From: Hymenopus coronatus
Lineage: Eukaryota; Arthropoda; Insecta; Mantodea; Hymenopodidae
Reading direction: 5' to 3'
Length of the DNA stretch: 64,000 nucleotides
Assembly: GCA_030762935.1 (NCBI GenBank)
Contig: CM060893.1
Span: 12,816,001-12,880,000, forward strand
Position numbers and translations under genes: made by a program. Shown piece after piece: positions 44,021 to 55,182 of this stretch; within the stretch, counting starts at the first letter, position 1; each line of letters starts with the position of its first letter. Under the pieces are notes generated by a model. The model worked only from the letters and a program-made list of their open reading frames with translations, was not told the DNA's origin and searched no databases.

Positions 44021-45082
44021 TTACTTGCTCTACACATACTATGTACATAGTATATAGAGAAGGTATTGTATTGCACCCAAAAATTTGATACCAAGATTTC
44101 ACTGGAAATATGTTTTGAGACCCCCTGAATCGCACATGTGTGTGTGTGAGGGGGGGAGGCAGTATAACTCAAAAACAAAAAAGTCTGTTAAATACCAATC
44201 TTGATATTCAGGTTCAGTATCTTCTAAGGATGGGAAATGGAAGATTTTCAAGAAACTCTCCCCACTGCACCTTATGGACAATTTTTTGAAAATTTTGACT
44301 TTCTCATAAATGGCTCTAACAATTTTGATTAAAATATCTAGAGTTTTCTGGGAATAACCTCTTTATTCTGGGTGAAGTTTGCATAACTAGTAAACCGTAA
44401 GAGATAGACAAAACTTACTTAACAACTTGTTAAAGCTTGTTAAAACACACAATTTATGTCAAATACATTTTTTTCATGGGGTTGGCCATTTCCGAGATAT
44501 TCATTTCAGTTTTAAAACGCTTAAAACTTTTCTCATTCGCAAACTTATCAACTCCTAGTCATTTTAACAAACGGATAGCAACCAGCTTTTAAAAGATTTG
44601 ACTATCGTTTTAGCCTAGTGTTCCCTTATTTTCTTCTACTTGGAAGGATAAGACTGTTTCTATTAATGTTTATCTCAATTAGCATGAAGTAAATAAAAGA
44701 ATAAGCCTTTTAACTATAATTTGTTACAGAGATGTAGAGAAAAAAAATGTAAATGTCGTGTTATTTATTGGCGCTCTTTAGCTACTGTGGTTCTCAGCGT
44801 CCCATTCTAAATTGGGCATTAAAGACCGCTTAATTTTGCTCAGAGGCTTCTCTATCAGGCTTGAGGTTCTTTTATGTGCCGTAAATCTACGACACAGGAC
44901 CAATGGCTTTACTTCCCTTCCAAAAGAAGCCATGCTAAGGATTTTTACACCCGATAAAACCCATCGCCCTCCGCCGGGTTTGAACCCAAGACCTTGGGTA
45001 TATGAAGTTAGCATGGTAACCATTACATCACTGAGGGCGACAGATATAGAGAAAGTCATATGAGTGGAACACATCAGATTTG
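44021..45082 (+). repeat. R1 repeat, copy 11, interrupted by SINE-A
   Basis: Head TTACTTGCTCTACACATACT, palindrome ACTATGTACATAGT, middle blocks and tail. A reverse SINE-A sits near the very end (44745-45042), after GATGTAGAGAAAA. The remaining R1 tail AGATATAGAGAAAGTCATAT to AACACATCAGA follows it. Confidence 0.87.
44745..45042 (-). mobile_element. SINE-A, full length, nested in R1
   Basis: Minus strand: TCGCCCTCAGTGATGTAATG, GGTTCAAACCC, AGCATGGCTTCTTTTGG, GATTTACGGCACATAAAAG, ending GCCAATAAATAACACGAC. Its duplicated flank (ATAGAGAAA-like on both sides) is consistent with target-primed insertion into R1. Confidence 0.88.
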
Positions 45083-45089
45083 TTTAAAA

Positions 45090-45830
45090 AGTACAGAAAC
45101 ATTACTGACTTTACTACTTTCCATCCCTGCCTCTTCCTTAAGTTACTTGTAAAAGCAGTTATTTCTAGTTTTCTGGACTTTATTTTCAAAAGCTGGAATA
45201 TTGCCAATTTATCAATTATGAGGATGATCAATGTTTTAAAAACATTTTTAATATCTTGTTCTCATTAATTCCTGAACTCTTTGTCAACATTAATCTCTTT
45301 TGAATATATTTACACAACAATATTATCTAAAGTGCTAAATTTGTTTATCAGATATCTGGAACAAGAAGAGCTGTCAAGAACACTCTCTTCATCTGTAGTG
45401 TGTTTTCATACAGATTATAATGTCCAGATAAAGTTATTACTTGTTATATAACAGCAGCAACTCCAGGTTACATAACGTGCACACTTCAACTTTTCCTGAA
45501 ATTTAATTATTAACATTTCTTCTGCATTACTTGATTACATTATCAATCTGATGTGTTGCATTCATATGTTGATCTCTATCCACTCTTCTACACAGTAGTT
45601 TTGCAAAATCTGATTATCACATTCACATCACGTTCTCTATCTATATTTCAACACACCATTTTTACAAAAATTTGTTTTTTCTTAATCTACTTCAAGTTAA
45701 CTAAGATACATTTGTGGGAGAGAAAAAAAAAAAAAAAGACTTCATTAAAATTTTAAATACTTTGGACTACAGGACAAGAATTAAAATAGCACTTCAAAAA
45801 TAATAATTGCAGTTAAATACTTTTTTTTTT
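45090..45830. other. No recognisable element
   Basis: AT-rich, with short A-runs. No exon or repeat was supported. Confidence 0.3.
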
Positions 45831-45837
45831 TTGGTAG

Positions 45838-46005
45838 TGTTTAACGCCCGCTTTAACACTGATGATACATGAATGAAGATGGAGCACTGGTGGAATACGA
45901 TGGCAGGGGAAACCGGAGAAAACCCACCCCACCACTTTGTTTACAAATGACACATGGGATCAAACCCGGGCTGACTAGGTAAGAGGCGCGGCCTGGTTAA
46001 ATACA
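45838..46005 (+). mobile_element. SINE-C
   Basis: GTGTTTAACGCCCGCTTTAA, GATGGAGCACTGGTGGAAT, GGCAGGGGAAACCGGAGAAA, ACCCACCCCACC and GGGATCAAACCCGGG, the last a B-box-like end. The GGGAAACCGGAGAAAACC core is known from interspersed repeats of several invertebrates. A related block is at 27150-27400. Confidence 0.6.
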
Positions 46006-46009
46006 AACC

Positions 46010-46427
46010 AATAGTAATGGCTGGTTTGTAGGTATCACAACAAATGGCATTTCTGTGCAGTAAGTTTCTGTTCATCCCTCTAATTTGTGGGTGGAATACA
46101 ACACTCTACTAAAAGTATGTGGCAAAGAAAATCAAAAGTAGTAGTAACATGATTTTCCTACCTATTTCAAATTATTTTTACTTTACTTCTATTTACTTAC
46201 AAAAACAAAATCATTATCCTATATCCTTACAAACATTGTCCAGAAATGATTAAAATTGGTAATATACATTTTGTAGGCTGAGTCAATATTAAACTGTTTA
46301 AAAGCTATAATTAAAAGTTGCTATGGAACTACATACTGTTTGTATAATTAATGACAAAATAACTCTTAACAATTCAAATGTACCACATGGAATGGAACCA
46401 CTCAGAGAAACAGTAGCAAATATTTGG
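46010..46427. other. No recognisable element
   Basis: AT-rich DNA between SINE-C and SINE-B; nothing recognised. Confidence 0.3.
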
Positions 46428-46650
46428 GCGTCTGTCTCAGTAGTGTGGTGGTAGCGAGCCTGCCTCACATTCAAGAAGTGAGTTACCCGAATAAGTTTTT
46501 TCTTTGGGGGGGGGGGTGGTTTCCTTATCCTGAGAAGATGAATGTAGATTAACTTATTTAAGCTCCATGGAGCCCAAGATCATTTGAGCATCATTTCACA
46601 GATTTCATGCATCATCTGATATGACCAACCAGTTTCACTATTTACAGAAA
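46428..46650 (+). mobile_element. SINE-B with deleted B box
   Basis: GCGTCTGTCTCAGTAGTGTG, GCCTGCCTCACATTCAAGAA, then directly GTGAGTTACCCGAATAAG. The AGGTCGCAAGTTCGAATCTC part is lost. A T-run and a G-run follow, then TTATCCTGAGAAGATGAAT, AAGCTCCATGGAGCCCAAGA and TATGACCAACCAGTTTCAC, which extends the family consensus to about 220 bases. Confidence 0.8.
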
Positions 46651-46869
46651 ACTCAAGATATGCATTTTATTCAACCTCCAGTATATTAAAGTTTAATAAC
46701 CATTAAAAATCAATTTTGAGTCGAGTAAATCTGAATGCTTTTTTTCAGGAAGGGTTGTGTATAAAAATATACAGAGTTAGCTAAACGACCTGCACCATCT
46801 AAATAATTTGAAACCTTGTGGCTGGTGTATGGTGATTCATTACAGTGAATTCAAAAATTATGTTTTGCC

Positions 46870-47830
46870 ACTTCCAGTTTAACTGGGAAAAACCGAAATT
46901 GTTTTAAATGTAAATGTATGTATATTTCTTACAATTTGGATAGTACTCTTCAATAACTTTTGAACAAGTACTCACAATAGAAACTATTTAAGGAATGACT
47001 TAACCAGTAAGCCTCTCATTTATTTGATGCTCCAGTTCTTGTAAATTGTTAGGTCTGTCTCGATATGCCACTGACTTCAAATGACCCCACAAAATAAGTC
47101 GATTGGCAACAAATCAGGGGACTCTGTGGCCATTCTATGTGATATTGCCTCCAAAGCATCATTGTGGAAAAAGATGCCATGTTTGGGTAGCCTGGATTGA
47201 GTGTAGAAATAAGAATGCAATGGCCGGTACAACTCGATTTTCCAAGTATCTAGTAGTGCTCAGCATTTCTCTATAGAAGAATGTCAGCCCAAACATTAAG
47301 TTTGCCTGCCTGGGTAGTGTGGTGGTAGCGTGTCTGCCTCACATTCAACAGGTCGCAAGTTCGAATCTCGCTTAGGGTGAGTTACTCATGTAAGGCTTTT
47401 GGGGGTTTTTCCTGAAATGACCAACCAGGTTAAAAGACATTAAGCATACAAAAAAAATCAGTTTCTGTTGAGATTGAGAGTGGTTGTATCCACTGTGGAT
47501 TTATGTCTGACCAGTATTGGCTTCATCGAGAATACAACTTGTCTTGGAAAAGCTGGACTGTTGTTAGTGAGCTATCATTTAGTCACAAAACTGCATTCTT
47601 CTATCAGGGTCATCCTTTGATGTTTCCTTATTTCATCACAGAACTTTGCCTTATATTGAATTCTAATACCAAATTTGTTGTGGATATTTTTGGTTTTTCT
47701 TGCAGATGGAGAACATCCAATGAAATACTCTCAAGAGCTGTACTTTATGAGCAGCAACCTGATCCTGTCAATCCCATGAATCAGCATCAATGGCATAGTT
47801 CACTGAATATGAACAACTAAAATAAACAAA
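46870..47830 (-). pseudogene. Decayed mariner-superfamily transposase
   Basis: On the minus strand, in broken frames: SQYWSDINPQWIQ near 47510 (the N-x-R-x-W-S-x-x-N-P segment after the first catalytic region), then past a SINE-B FSTMMLWRQYHIEWPQSPDL and IDLFCGV (the EWPPRSPDLTPLDFFLWG landmark with the last catalytic Asp), then LTIYKNWSIK-type tail. Several stops. The terminal repeats were not found. The + frame 47503-47820 is its antisense. Confidence 0.65.
47305..47457 (+). mobile_element. SINE-B inserted in the transposase fossil
   Basis: TGCCTGCCTGGGTAGTGTGG, GCGTGTCTGCCTCACATTC, CAGGTCGCAAGTTCGAATCT (intact B box GTTCGAATC), GGGTGAGTTACTCATG, then TGACCAACCAGGTTAAAAGA and an A-rich end. 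Short copy; the GGATAAGG and CTTATCCTGAGAAG parts are deleted. Confidence 0.85.
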
Positions 47831-47913
47831 GGACATCAAATAAACATTTTACTCTAGTAAGCCTACACTTTTTATTTATTTAACAGTAAGTACTGAACTG
47901 CAGAGAATTATCT

Positions 47914-47959
47914 ATATAGGTGAAAAGCTATTTAAGATATAGGTGAAAAGCTATTTAAG
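47914..47959. repeat. Perfect 23-base tandem duplication
   Basis: ATATAGGTGAAAAGCTATTT plus AAG occurs twice without mismatch, back to back. Probably a replication slippage event. Confidence 0.95.
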
Positions 47960-48220
47960 AATACTCGCCAAATCTATAAAACGGTGGATGTATCATTTAA
48001 AACAAAAAAACATTTCAGTCAATTCTCGTTAAACTGGAGATAGTAACAATTTTGCTTTTGAGTTTCCTGTTCATGATAATCTCCATACATAGTGTCTCAT
48101 GTCAATCAGTTAAAAACCCTTTAATAACACCTTTAGAACCATGTGACTAAACTTATTCACCATGCTATATGAAGTCTGATTTATAAAAGTTATACATATT
48201 ATTTTTTTTTTTTTGTAGCT

Positions 48221-48412
48221 TAACATCCTTTAACCTGGTTGGTCATGTCAGACAATGAATGAAATTGGTGAAATGTTGCTCAAATGATCTCGAGGACCAT
48301 GGAGCTTAAAGTTACTTGACATTCGTCTTCTCAGGATAAGGGAAAACCTTATCCAGGCAACTCATCCTAAGCGAGATTCGAACTCACGACCTTTCGAATG
48401 TGAAGCAGACAC
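48221..48412 (-). mobile_element. SINE-B, reverse
   Basis: Minus strand: GTGTCTGCTTCACATTCGAA, AGGTCGTGAGTTCGAATCTC, GCTTAGGATGAGTTGCCTGG, AAGGTTTTCCCTTATCCTGA, TCCATGGTCCTCGAGATCAT, TGACCAACCAGGTTAAAGG. The tRNA-like head is cut by R1 copy 12. Confidence 0.87.
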
Positions 48413-48768
48413 GACAAAACACGCAATTTATATTATATACATTTTTTTTGTGGAGTTGATCGTTTTTGAGGTATTTCTTGTTATTGGTTTCAGCTTTGAA
48501 AAAACTTATACTTTTCTCATACAGGAATTTGTCAACTTGTGTCCATACAAACAAAGGAACTTCAGGCACATAGCGACCAACTTTTGACTATCACTTTAAT
48601 CTATGCCACTCCCTTATTTCGCTTCTACTTACAAGGAAGCAAGTAATAAGACTATTTCTGCTAATTTTTTCTCGATTAGCACGAAGTAAATAGAAGCATA
48701 AGCATTTTAACAATAGTTTGTTGAAGATATGTAGAGAAAGTCATGTGAATGGAACATGTCAGATTTTT
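48413..48768 (+). repeat. R1 repeat, copy 12, tail half
   Basis: Starts at AAAACACGCAATTTATATTA (middle of R1) and runs to GGAACATGTCAGA plus a T-run. Confidence 0.88.
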
Positions 48769-48811
48769 AATTTTGAGTTACAACTACTGCTGCTCTTTCT
48801 CTCATACACAC

Positions 48812-49047
48812 ACAGGTATAACATGCTAGCCTCTGGCTCTCAAATTAAGAGTTCAAACTGGGCGGAGGGCGATAGATTTTTTGGGCGTAAAAATCCTTAG
48901 CATGGCTTCCTTCTGAAGGGAAGTAAAAACATTGGTGCCATGATTTATGGCATGTAAAAGAACCTCAAGTTTGATTAAGAGGTCTTCAACATAGAATGGG
49001 GCGCTAAGAACCATAGTAGTTAAAGAGCAACCATAAGTAACACACAA
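48812..49047 (+). mobile_element. SINE-A, diverged
   Basis: Weak head (GGTATAACATGCTAGCCTC), GAGTTCAAACTGGGCGGAGG, AAATCCTTAGCATGGCTTCC, TTATGGCATGTAAAAGAACC, and an end with the GAGAGGCCTCTGAGC block mostly lost. One of the oldest SINE-A copies here. Confidence 0.8.
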
Positions 49048-49049
49048 TT

Positions 49050-49800
49050 CAATTGAATTCCTATACACAGATAAGACAAGGCAAGTATGTGTATCAATCT
49101 TTGCCTAAAAATACTTCAATTCATTTAGGGATCTCAAAATTTGTATTTCCAATGAAATACTCATATAAACGTTTTGAGTTGAATGCAATACTTCCTCTAA
49201 AAAAAAGCAAATAGAAGAAAACACAAATAATGAGCAATAATTATGTCCCAATTTGCATTTATAGTGTTTCTTGAAAATTCTGGAATGTTATACTTGAGAT
49301 CTAAAGGGTGGGGCTGATAAGAATGTTATCTTTAATATAGCTGCACAGAGTTAAATATGTTTATCTAGAACAAGATATGTTTGAGGTCATTAGCCTAGAA
49401 TATGCTTATAAATCACAAGGTGTTTTGTAAAGTTAAGCCTTACAACTTCAGTATCATTCTCCAGTCCCACTTGATCAACAACGTTCTTGTTATTTATTTT
49501 AGTAAAAGGGGCATGCTTCTTATACAATCTTACTTTAAATTAATTTCATCTATTTACTTTATGTTAAAACATACAGATGAAACTTGCATTAGCAAGTATT
49601 TAAGCCCCAGGTGAGAGACCTGAGAGCTGGTGATGTCACATGACAAAGTAAAGCGAAGTAGTGGACAAATAAGATCATACATAAAGGAACAGGAAGTTCC
49701 AATAATTCAGTGGTCAAGTCATTTAATTTTAAACTTCCTGGCTTACCCAAGTTTTGCATGATGGCTTTTTAAATGGTGATGAATTAATTTCAGTTACCTC
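49050..49800. other. No recognisable element
   Basis: AT-rich; no exon, SINE or R1 seen. Confidence 0.3.
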
Positions 49801-49807
49801 TCCCCAT

Positions 49808-50425
49808 TTTTACTTTCTCTATATGTACTGGTGTATAGAGAAGGTATTGCACTCCACCCAAAAATTTGATACCGAGATTTCACCAGAAATATATGTTTTA
49901 TGGTACTGTGTATTAAAAGAAAAAAAAAAAATTAGAAAAAGGTCCTATTTGTGTCCAGGTGTCTCTGAACATGATAATTCAAACTGTACTACGCAGTAAA
50001 ACATGTTTTTTTCAGACTCGGGTGACAATTGGAGCATTTTCAGAAAAAGGTCCATGCGTGCGTGTGTGTGATAACTCAAAAACGAAAAGTCTGTAAAATA
50101 CCAACCTTGGTATTTAAGTTTAGTATCTTCCAGGGATGGGACACAAAGATTTTGACAAAAGTCCCCCCACCCCCAACTACCCTTTACAAGGAACCTTTTT
50201 CGAAAATGTTGATTTTCTCAAAAATGGCTCAAATGATTTTGATTAAAATATTATGTATTAAAGATATTTACCTGACAAATAAAATGCATATCTTGAATTT
50301 TCTGGTAATAGCCTCTGAAGACCTCTTTATTCTGGATGAATTTTACGGAATTTTGCATAACTGCTAAACCATTAAGAGATGGAGAAAAAGTTACCACACA
50401 AAAAATGTAGAGCACGTTCTCTATT
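49808..50425 (+). repeat. R1 repeat, copy 13, head two thirds
   Basis: ACTTTCTCTATATGTACTG head (palindrome shortened), unusual extra sequence at about 49980-50035, then AACTCAAAAACGAAAAGTCT and blocks as far as AAAAATGTAGAGCACGTT. It faces copy 14. Confidence 0.85.
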
Positions 50426-50455
50426 GTGTACGTTGTATCTGTGCTAGAGAAAGCT

Positions 50456-51322
50456 AAAAAATCTGATGTGCTCCATTCACATGACTTTCTCTGCAACAAA
50501 TTATTGTTAATAAGCTTATGCTTCTATTTAATTCATGCTAATCGAGAAACATTAGCACAAATAGTCTTATTGCGAGCTTCCTTGTAAGTAGAAGGGAAAT
50601 AAGGGAGTACTGTAGGTTAAAGTGATAGTCAAAAGCTGGTTGCTATGTGACTGAAGTTCCTTTGTTTGTATGGACAGTAGTTGACAAATTCCTGCATGAG
50701 AAAAGTACAAGTTTTTAAAAGCTGAAATATATATATAAAAAAAAAAAGGAATATCTCAAAAACGGTCAACTCCGCGAAAAAAATTTATATAACATACATT
50801 GTGTGATTTAATGTTCTCTACATTTTTTGTGTAGTAAGTTTTTGTCCATCTCTTACGATTTTGGGGTTATGCAAATTTTCGTAAAGTTCATCCATAATAA
50901 AATAGTCTTCAGAAGCTATTCCCAGAACATTCAAGATATACATATTATTTGTCAGGTAAATATCTTTAATATACGACATTTTAATCAAAATCGTTAGTCA
51001 TTTTTGAGAAAATCAAAATTTTCTCGTTCCACGTAAAGGGTAGTTGGGGGTGGGGGATTTTTCTCAAAATCTTCATGTCGCATCCCTGGAAGATACTAAA
51101 CTTAAATACCAAATTTGGTATTTTACATACTTTTCGTTTTTGAGTTATCGTGTTCTCAGACACGGGGACACACACACCGACTTTTTTCCGAAAATGCTTT
51201 TTTTGGATACGGGGATCCTACAACATATATTTCCGGTAAAATCTCGGTATGGAATTTTTGGATGGGGTGCTATATACCTTCTCTATACACTATGTACTTC
51301 GTACGTGTAGAGAAAGTAAAAA
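50456..51322 (-). repeat. R1 repeat, copy 14, full length, reverse
   Basis: AAAAAATCTGATGTGCTCCA to GTACGTGTAGAGAAAGTAAAAA. Both ends are flanked by A-runs. With copy 13 it forms an inverted pair. Confidence 0.9.
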
Positions 51323-51720
51323 TCACAGCGTCGGATGAGCCAGCTAGTACCTAATATGTCTTACTTGAAGGCAATCCTTTCGCCAGCTGTAACCTTACTA
51401 ATATAAATGACAGCCCAAGTCATAGGGCAACAGACACGCCGCACGTCATGTGATCTTCAGTCGTACACCTTGACCATGTCTGCTAAACAACCTTCCGCAA
51501 AATCTAGGAGTGTCTGCCGTCTCTGGCGCGGTTCCTAATGTTTTCGCGTAACCGATGACCTTGCTCTTTCTGCACTTTCGATGTATTACACTGATGATTA
51601 ATCTTCACTCCCCACAAAGGTTAATAAATGGTATGTTTTAATGAGAAATGCATTTTTGGATGATTACCATGCTTAAACGTGCCTCCTCAAATTGAAAATT
51701 GGTATTTGTCCAACTTCACC
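51323..51720. other. CpG-bearing unique sequence
   Basis: Contains CpG-rich words (CACGCCGCACGTCATGTGAT, TCTCTGGCGCGGTTCC, TTTTCGCGTAACCGATGACC) unlike the AT-rich surroundings. No reading frame was recognised. It could be a promoter or an undecayed insertion. Confidence 0.35.
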
Positions 51721-52803
51721 TTTTTACTTTCTACACTTAGTACATAGAAAGGGTATTTTAGTTCGGTATCTTCCAAGGATGCAACACGAAGATTTTCAAG
51801 AAAATCCCTACAACCCAAATTACCCTTTACTTGAAAAAAAAAAAAAAAAAATCGAAACTTTTGGTTTCCTAAAAAATGGCTCAAACGATTTTGATTAAAA
51901 TACCGTATATTAAAGATACATATATGACAAAGAAAATGTGTATTTTGAATTTTCTGGGAATATCCTCTGAAGTCCTCGTCATTCTGAATGACTTATGCTT
52001 AACTGGTAAACCGTGTGAAATAGACAAAAAGTTGTCATACAAAAAATGTATCACTCGTTAAAACACACAATTTATGTGTGAAGAGTTAACAATTTCCGAG
52101 GTTATTCCTTGATACTGCTTCAATTTTAAAATACTTATATTTTTCTCATACGGGAACATAACTCCTGACGATGCAAAGAGAATGACAATTAAAATCGCCT
52201 AGCAACCAGCTTTTAAAAGATTTGAATATCGCTTTAGCCTGCTATTTAAGCTGAGTCTAAACGTAGCCTACGTCATGATACATATAATAGGCGACGGTCT
52301 AACAGAAGCGCTGTAGTCGGAAAACAAATAAACCGCGGCAGGCTCATTGCTGTAGTAACAACTGCTTTGTCTGCCAAATTACTGCGCGTTTAATCCTGGC
52401 GTTACTCTCGGCTTCAGCTTGCAGTTACTATGTTTTTTTTTTTTTTTTTTTTTGCTGTTTTTAATTATTTTACATCTGCATTATTTGTTACTTATTCGTT
52501 TCACTGTTTGGTTTGTGTGGCCGTAAAAAGTATTTTTCTAAGAGGTCGACCGAGATATTGGCGTTAGCTCCCGACTTCCGTAAATAAAACACACGAAACA
52601 ATATGGCGGCGTGTAGCAAAAGTGTGCACCTAGTTGATTTGGTTTTTCTTTATATTTCTCTTTCCCACTGACTTGTTTATTTAATTATTGATAAATTTAA
52701 TTTCTTTAATTTTGCTTTCTGAAGTAGATAGAAGAATAAGCTTTTTAAGAACACTTTAATAGACTGTAGAGAAAGTAATGTGGATAGAACAAATCGATTT
52801 TTT
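51721..52803 (+). repeat. R1 repeat, copy 15, split by a CpG-richer block
   Basis: Head fragment and middle blocks at 51721-52245. The tail resumes at about 52721 with GAAGTAGATAGAAGAATAAG and ends GTGGATAGAACAAATCGATT. About 475 foreign bases lie between, and about 90 R1 bases are missing at the break. Confidence 0.78.
52246..52720 (+). promoter_or_regulatory. CpG-richer block with YY1-type ATGGCGGC motif, candidate promoter
   Basis: Words such as CGTAGCCTACGTCATGATAC, ACCGCGGCAGG, AGGTCGACCGAGATATTGGC and ACAATATGGCGGCGTGTAGC. AATATGGCGGC resembles the YY1/Pho-type element often found at metazoan transcription and translation starts. From that ATG a 13-codon frame (MAACSKSVHLVDL) reaches a weak GT. 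A T-run of about 20 lies inside. No downstream exon was found, so the assignment is speculative. Confidence 0.3.
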
Positions 52804-52804
52804 G

Positions 52805-53489
52805 GTGGAATACAATAGAAACTTTTTTCTACAGTTAATACTTTGTCATAACATTATTATTATTTCAAATACTATTATCAGTAGTCTCGCATTGTGCAGT
52901 TTTAGTTTGTCAATTAGAACTTATTTAATAATACCCATTAGGAAATGCGGGGAAAAGCCATAAAAATGCATTTAGTGTTATTAAACACTAGACCACCTAC
53001 TTTAGTTCTATGCAGCTTTTATAGATTTACGACTTTTTAAAGAATACCTCAGCGACTTAAATTCTGCCTGCTAAGCCTATGATATAAAACTGTAGTACAA
53101 AGGTTAGGTTTTGCCTACATTAAAGTGAACGATCAGTCAAGAGATGACCTCATGAATCTTCAAATACTAAATTAGCGCAAAGGATGGCCTTCATACTTAT
53201 GCATGATATGCTTTTTAAACGAGCATAAAGTCTGAAACAGTGCTGTTTTAGCGTTATGATTTTTAAACTCTCTTTTCTAGGGTTTTCATTTTTATCGGCC
53301 CATTCTCATTTTCAAGTTGTTCTACTCGATGTACTTTTCGGTATAAACGAATAAAATTTGGTACGTCCTTTTATTAACAGCGAGATAAAAATGTTCGTTG
53401 TAATATTATTAAGGAATAACTCATTGCCTAAGTTTTCAGCTCTCACATATACCATTTACATATTTTCTTGCAAACTAGGAGAAAAAAAA
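52805..53489. other. No recognisable element
   Basis: AT-rich; no exon or repeat supported. Confidence 0.3.
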
Positions 53490-53494
53490 AAAAA

Positions 53495-54337
53495 AAACTG
53501 ATGTGTTCCATTCACATTACTTTCTCTACATCTCTGCAACAAATTATTGTTAAAAAGCTTATGCTTCTATTTACTTGATGCCAATTTAGAAAAAAAAAAA
53601 AAAAAATAGCAGAAATAGCTTGCTTGCTTCCTTGTAAGTAGAAGCGAAACAAGGGAGTACCATAGGTTAAAGTGACAATCAAAAGCTGGTTGCTATGTGA
53701 CTTAAGTTCCTTTGTTTGTATGGACAGGAGTTGACAAATTCCTGAATGAGCAAAGTATAAGTTTTTCAAAGCTGAAACCCAAAACAAAAAATATCTTAAA
53801 AACGATCAACACTACGAAAAAAATGTATATAACATAAATGTGCTCTACATTTTCTGTGTGCTAAGTTTTTGTCCATGTCTTATTGTTTAGCAGTTATGCA
53901 AAATTCCGTAAAATTCATCCAGAATAAAGTAGTCTTCAGAGGCTATTCTCAGAAAATTCAAGATATACATTTTATTTGTTGTGTAAATGTCTTCAATATG
54001 TGACATTTTAATCAAAATCGTTGAGTCATTTTTGAGAAAATAAAAATTTTCGAAAAAAGTTCCATGTAAAGGGTAGTTTGTGGTGCGGGGATTTTCTTGA
54101 AAATCTTTGTGTCGCATCCTTGGAAGATACCAAACTGTTCTAAACGGTCTTTTCGTTTTTGAGCTATGCTGCCCCCCCCAACACACACACACACACAGAC
54201 ATTTTTCTAAAAATGCTTTTTTTTATTCAGAGGGTCTCAAAACATGCATTTCCGGTGAAATCTCGGTATCGAATTTTTGGGTGCATTACAATACCTTCTC
54301 TATACACTATGTACATAGTACGTGTAGAGAAAGTAAT
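53495..54337 (-). repeat. R1 repeat, copy 16, full length, reverse
   Basis: A-run, CTGATGTGTTCCATTCACAT, all blocks, then CACTATGTACATAGTACGTG and TAGAGAAAGTAA. It shows the palindrome clearly: TTCTCTATACACTATGTA against TACATAGTACGTGTAGAGAA, with a 2-base bulge. Confidence 0.9.
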
Positions 54338-54339
54338 AA

Positions 54340-55180
54340 ATAATCATCTCCACAAATAGTTTATTAATTTTATTAAACTCTTTAAAAGGGTCTGAACTAT
54401 AAACAATTAATTTGGGGGGGGCGAATTTACAAATACACATGCAAATTGATGTATATAATTCGCATAAAACTGTTTATTTGCAGCAATACAATTTCAAATA
54501 AAGGGATATTGTGGATTTTAGAAACTTCATATGTAAATACGCTGTATCTCGTTTACGCAGTGGCCATATCGCGGTGATATAACTGGGTCTACGACCCCTC
54601 TTGTGCCTTCATTTACGAAGTAATTGTGTCATTACGGCGTTAAACTGCCGCTTGGGAAGCCTCACAGGGTTGAAATAAATTAAGCAGGATGCAAATACCT
54701 TGTTCCTCTATTGCTTGCTGTATAAAACATTTGCCATAAAAATAAACTCATGTTTTCGTTTACGCTGCCAAAAATCACACACTAATTTTGGACGAGAGTG
54801 TACCAGAAGGTCGTCACTTTCTTATTCCACACACAAGCTTTGTCGCAACTCCAGCTGATCGTGTTTACTCTGAGTGACCTTTAAGGCTTACTGCTTCCTG
54901 ATCCGGCACATTTGTCATGTCAATTGTTTACGTGAAACAAAGAAACGTCGTCTATAACAGAAAAACATTGGAAGGTAGTTTCGTGATAAATAGTGATCGA
55001 ACCAGAGACACCCATCTCCAAATTCTCTCATTGTAATTTCAAATTAAGAACCATTAACAACCATCTGGTTGTTTATTCTCTTCCCGAGTACCTTATTTAA
55101 CCCTGGGCGCCACTGTCATCTTGCAGTTAGAGATGCTAACATTATTTTATGCAATTCCTGTATTATAAACACATTATTAT
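54340..55180. other. Unique sequence with some CpG
   Basis: The part 54560-54680 has scattered CpGs (GTTTACGCAGTGGCCATATC, ATTACGGCGTTAAACTGCCG) and is not repeated in the window. No reading frame recognised. Confidence 0.3.
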
Positions 55181-55182
55181 TT

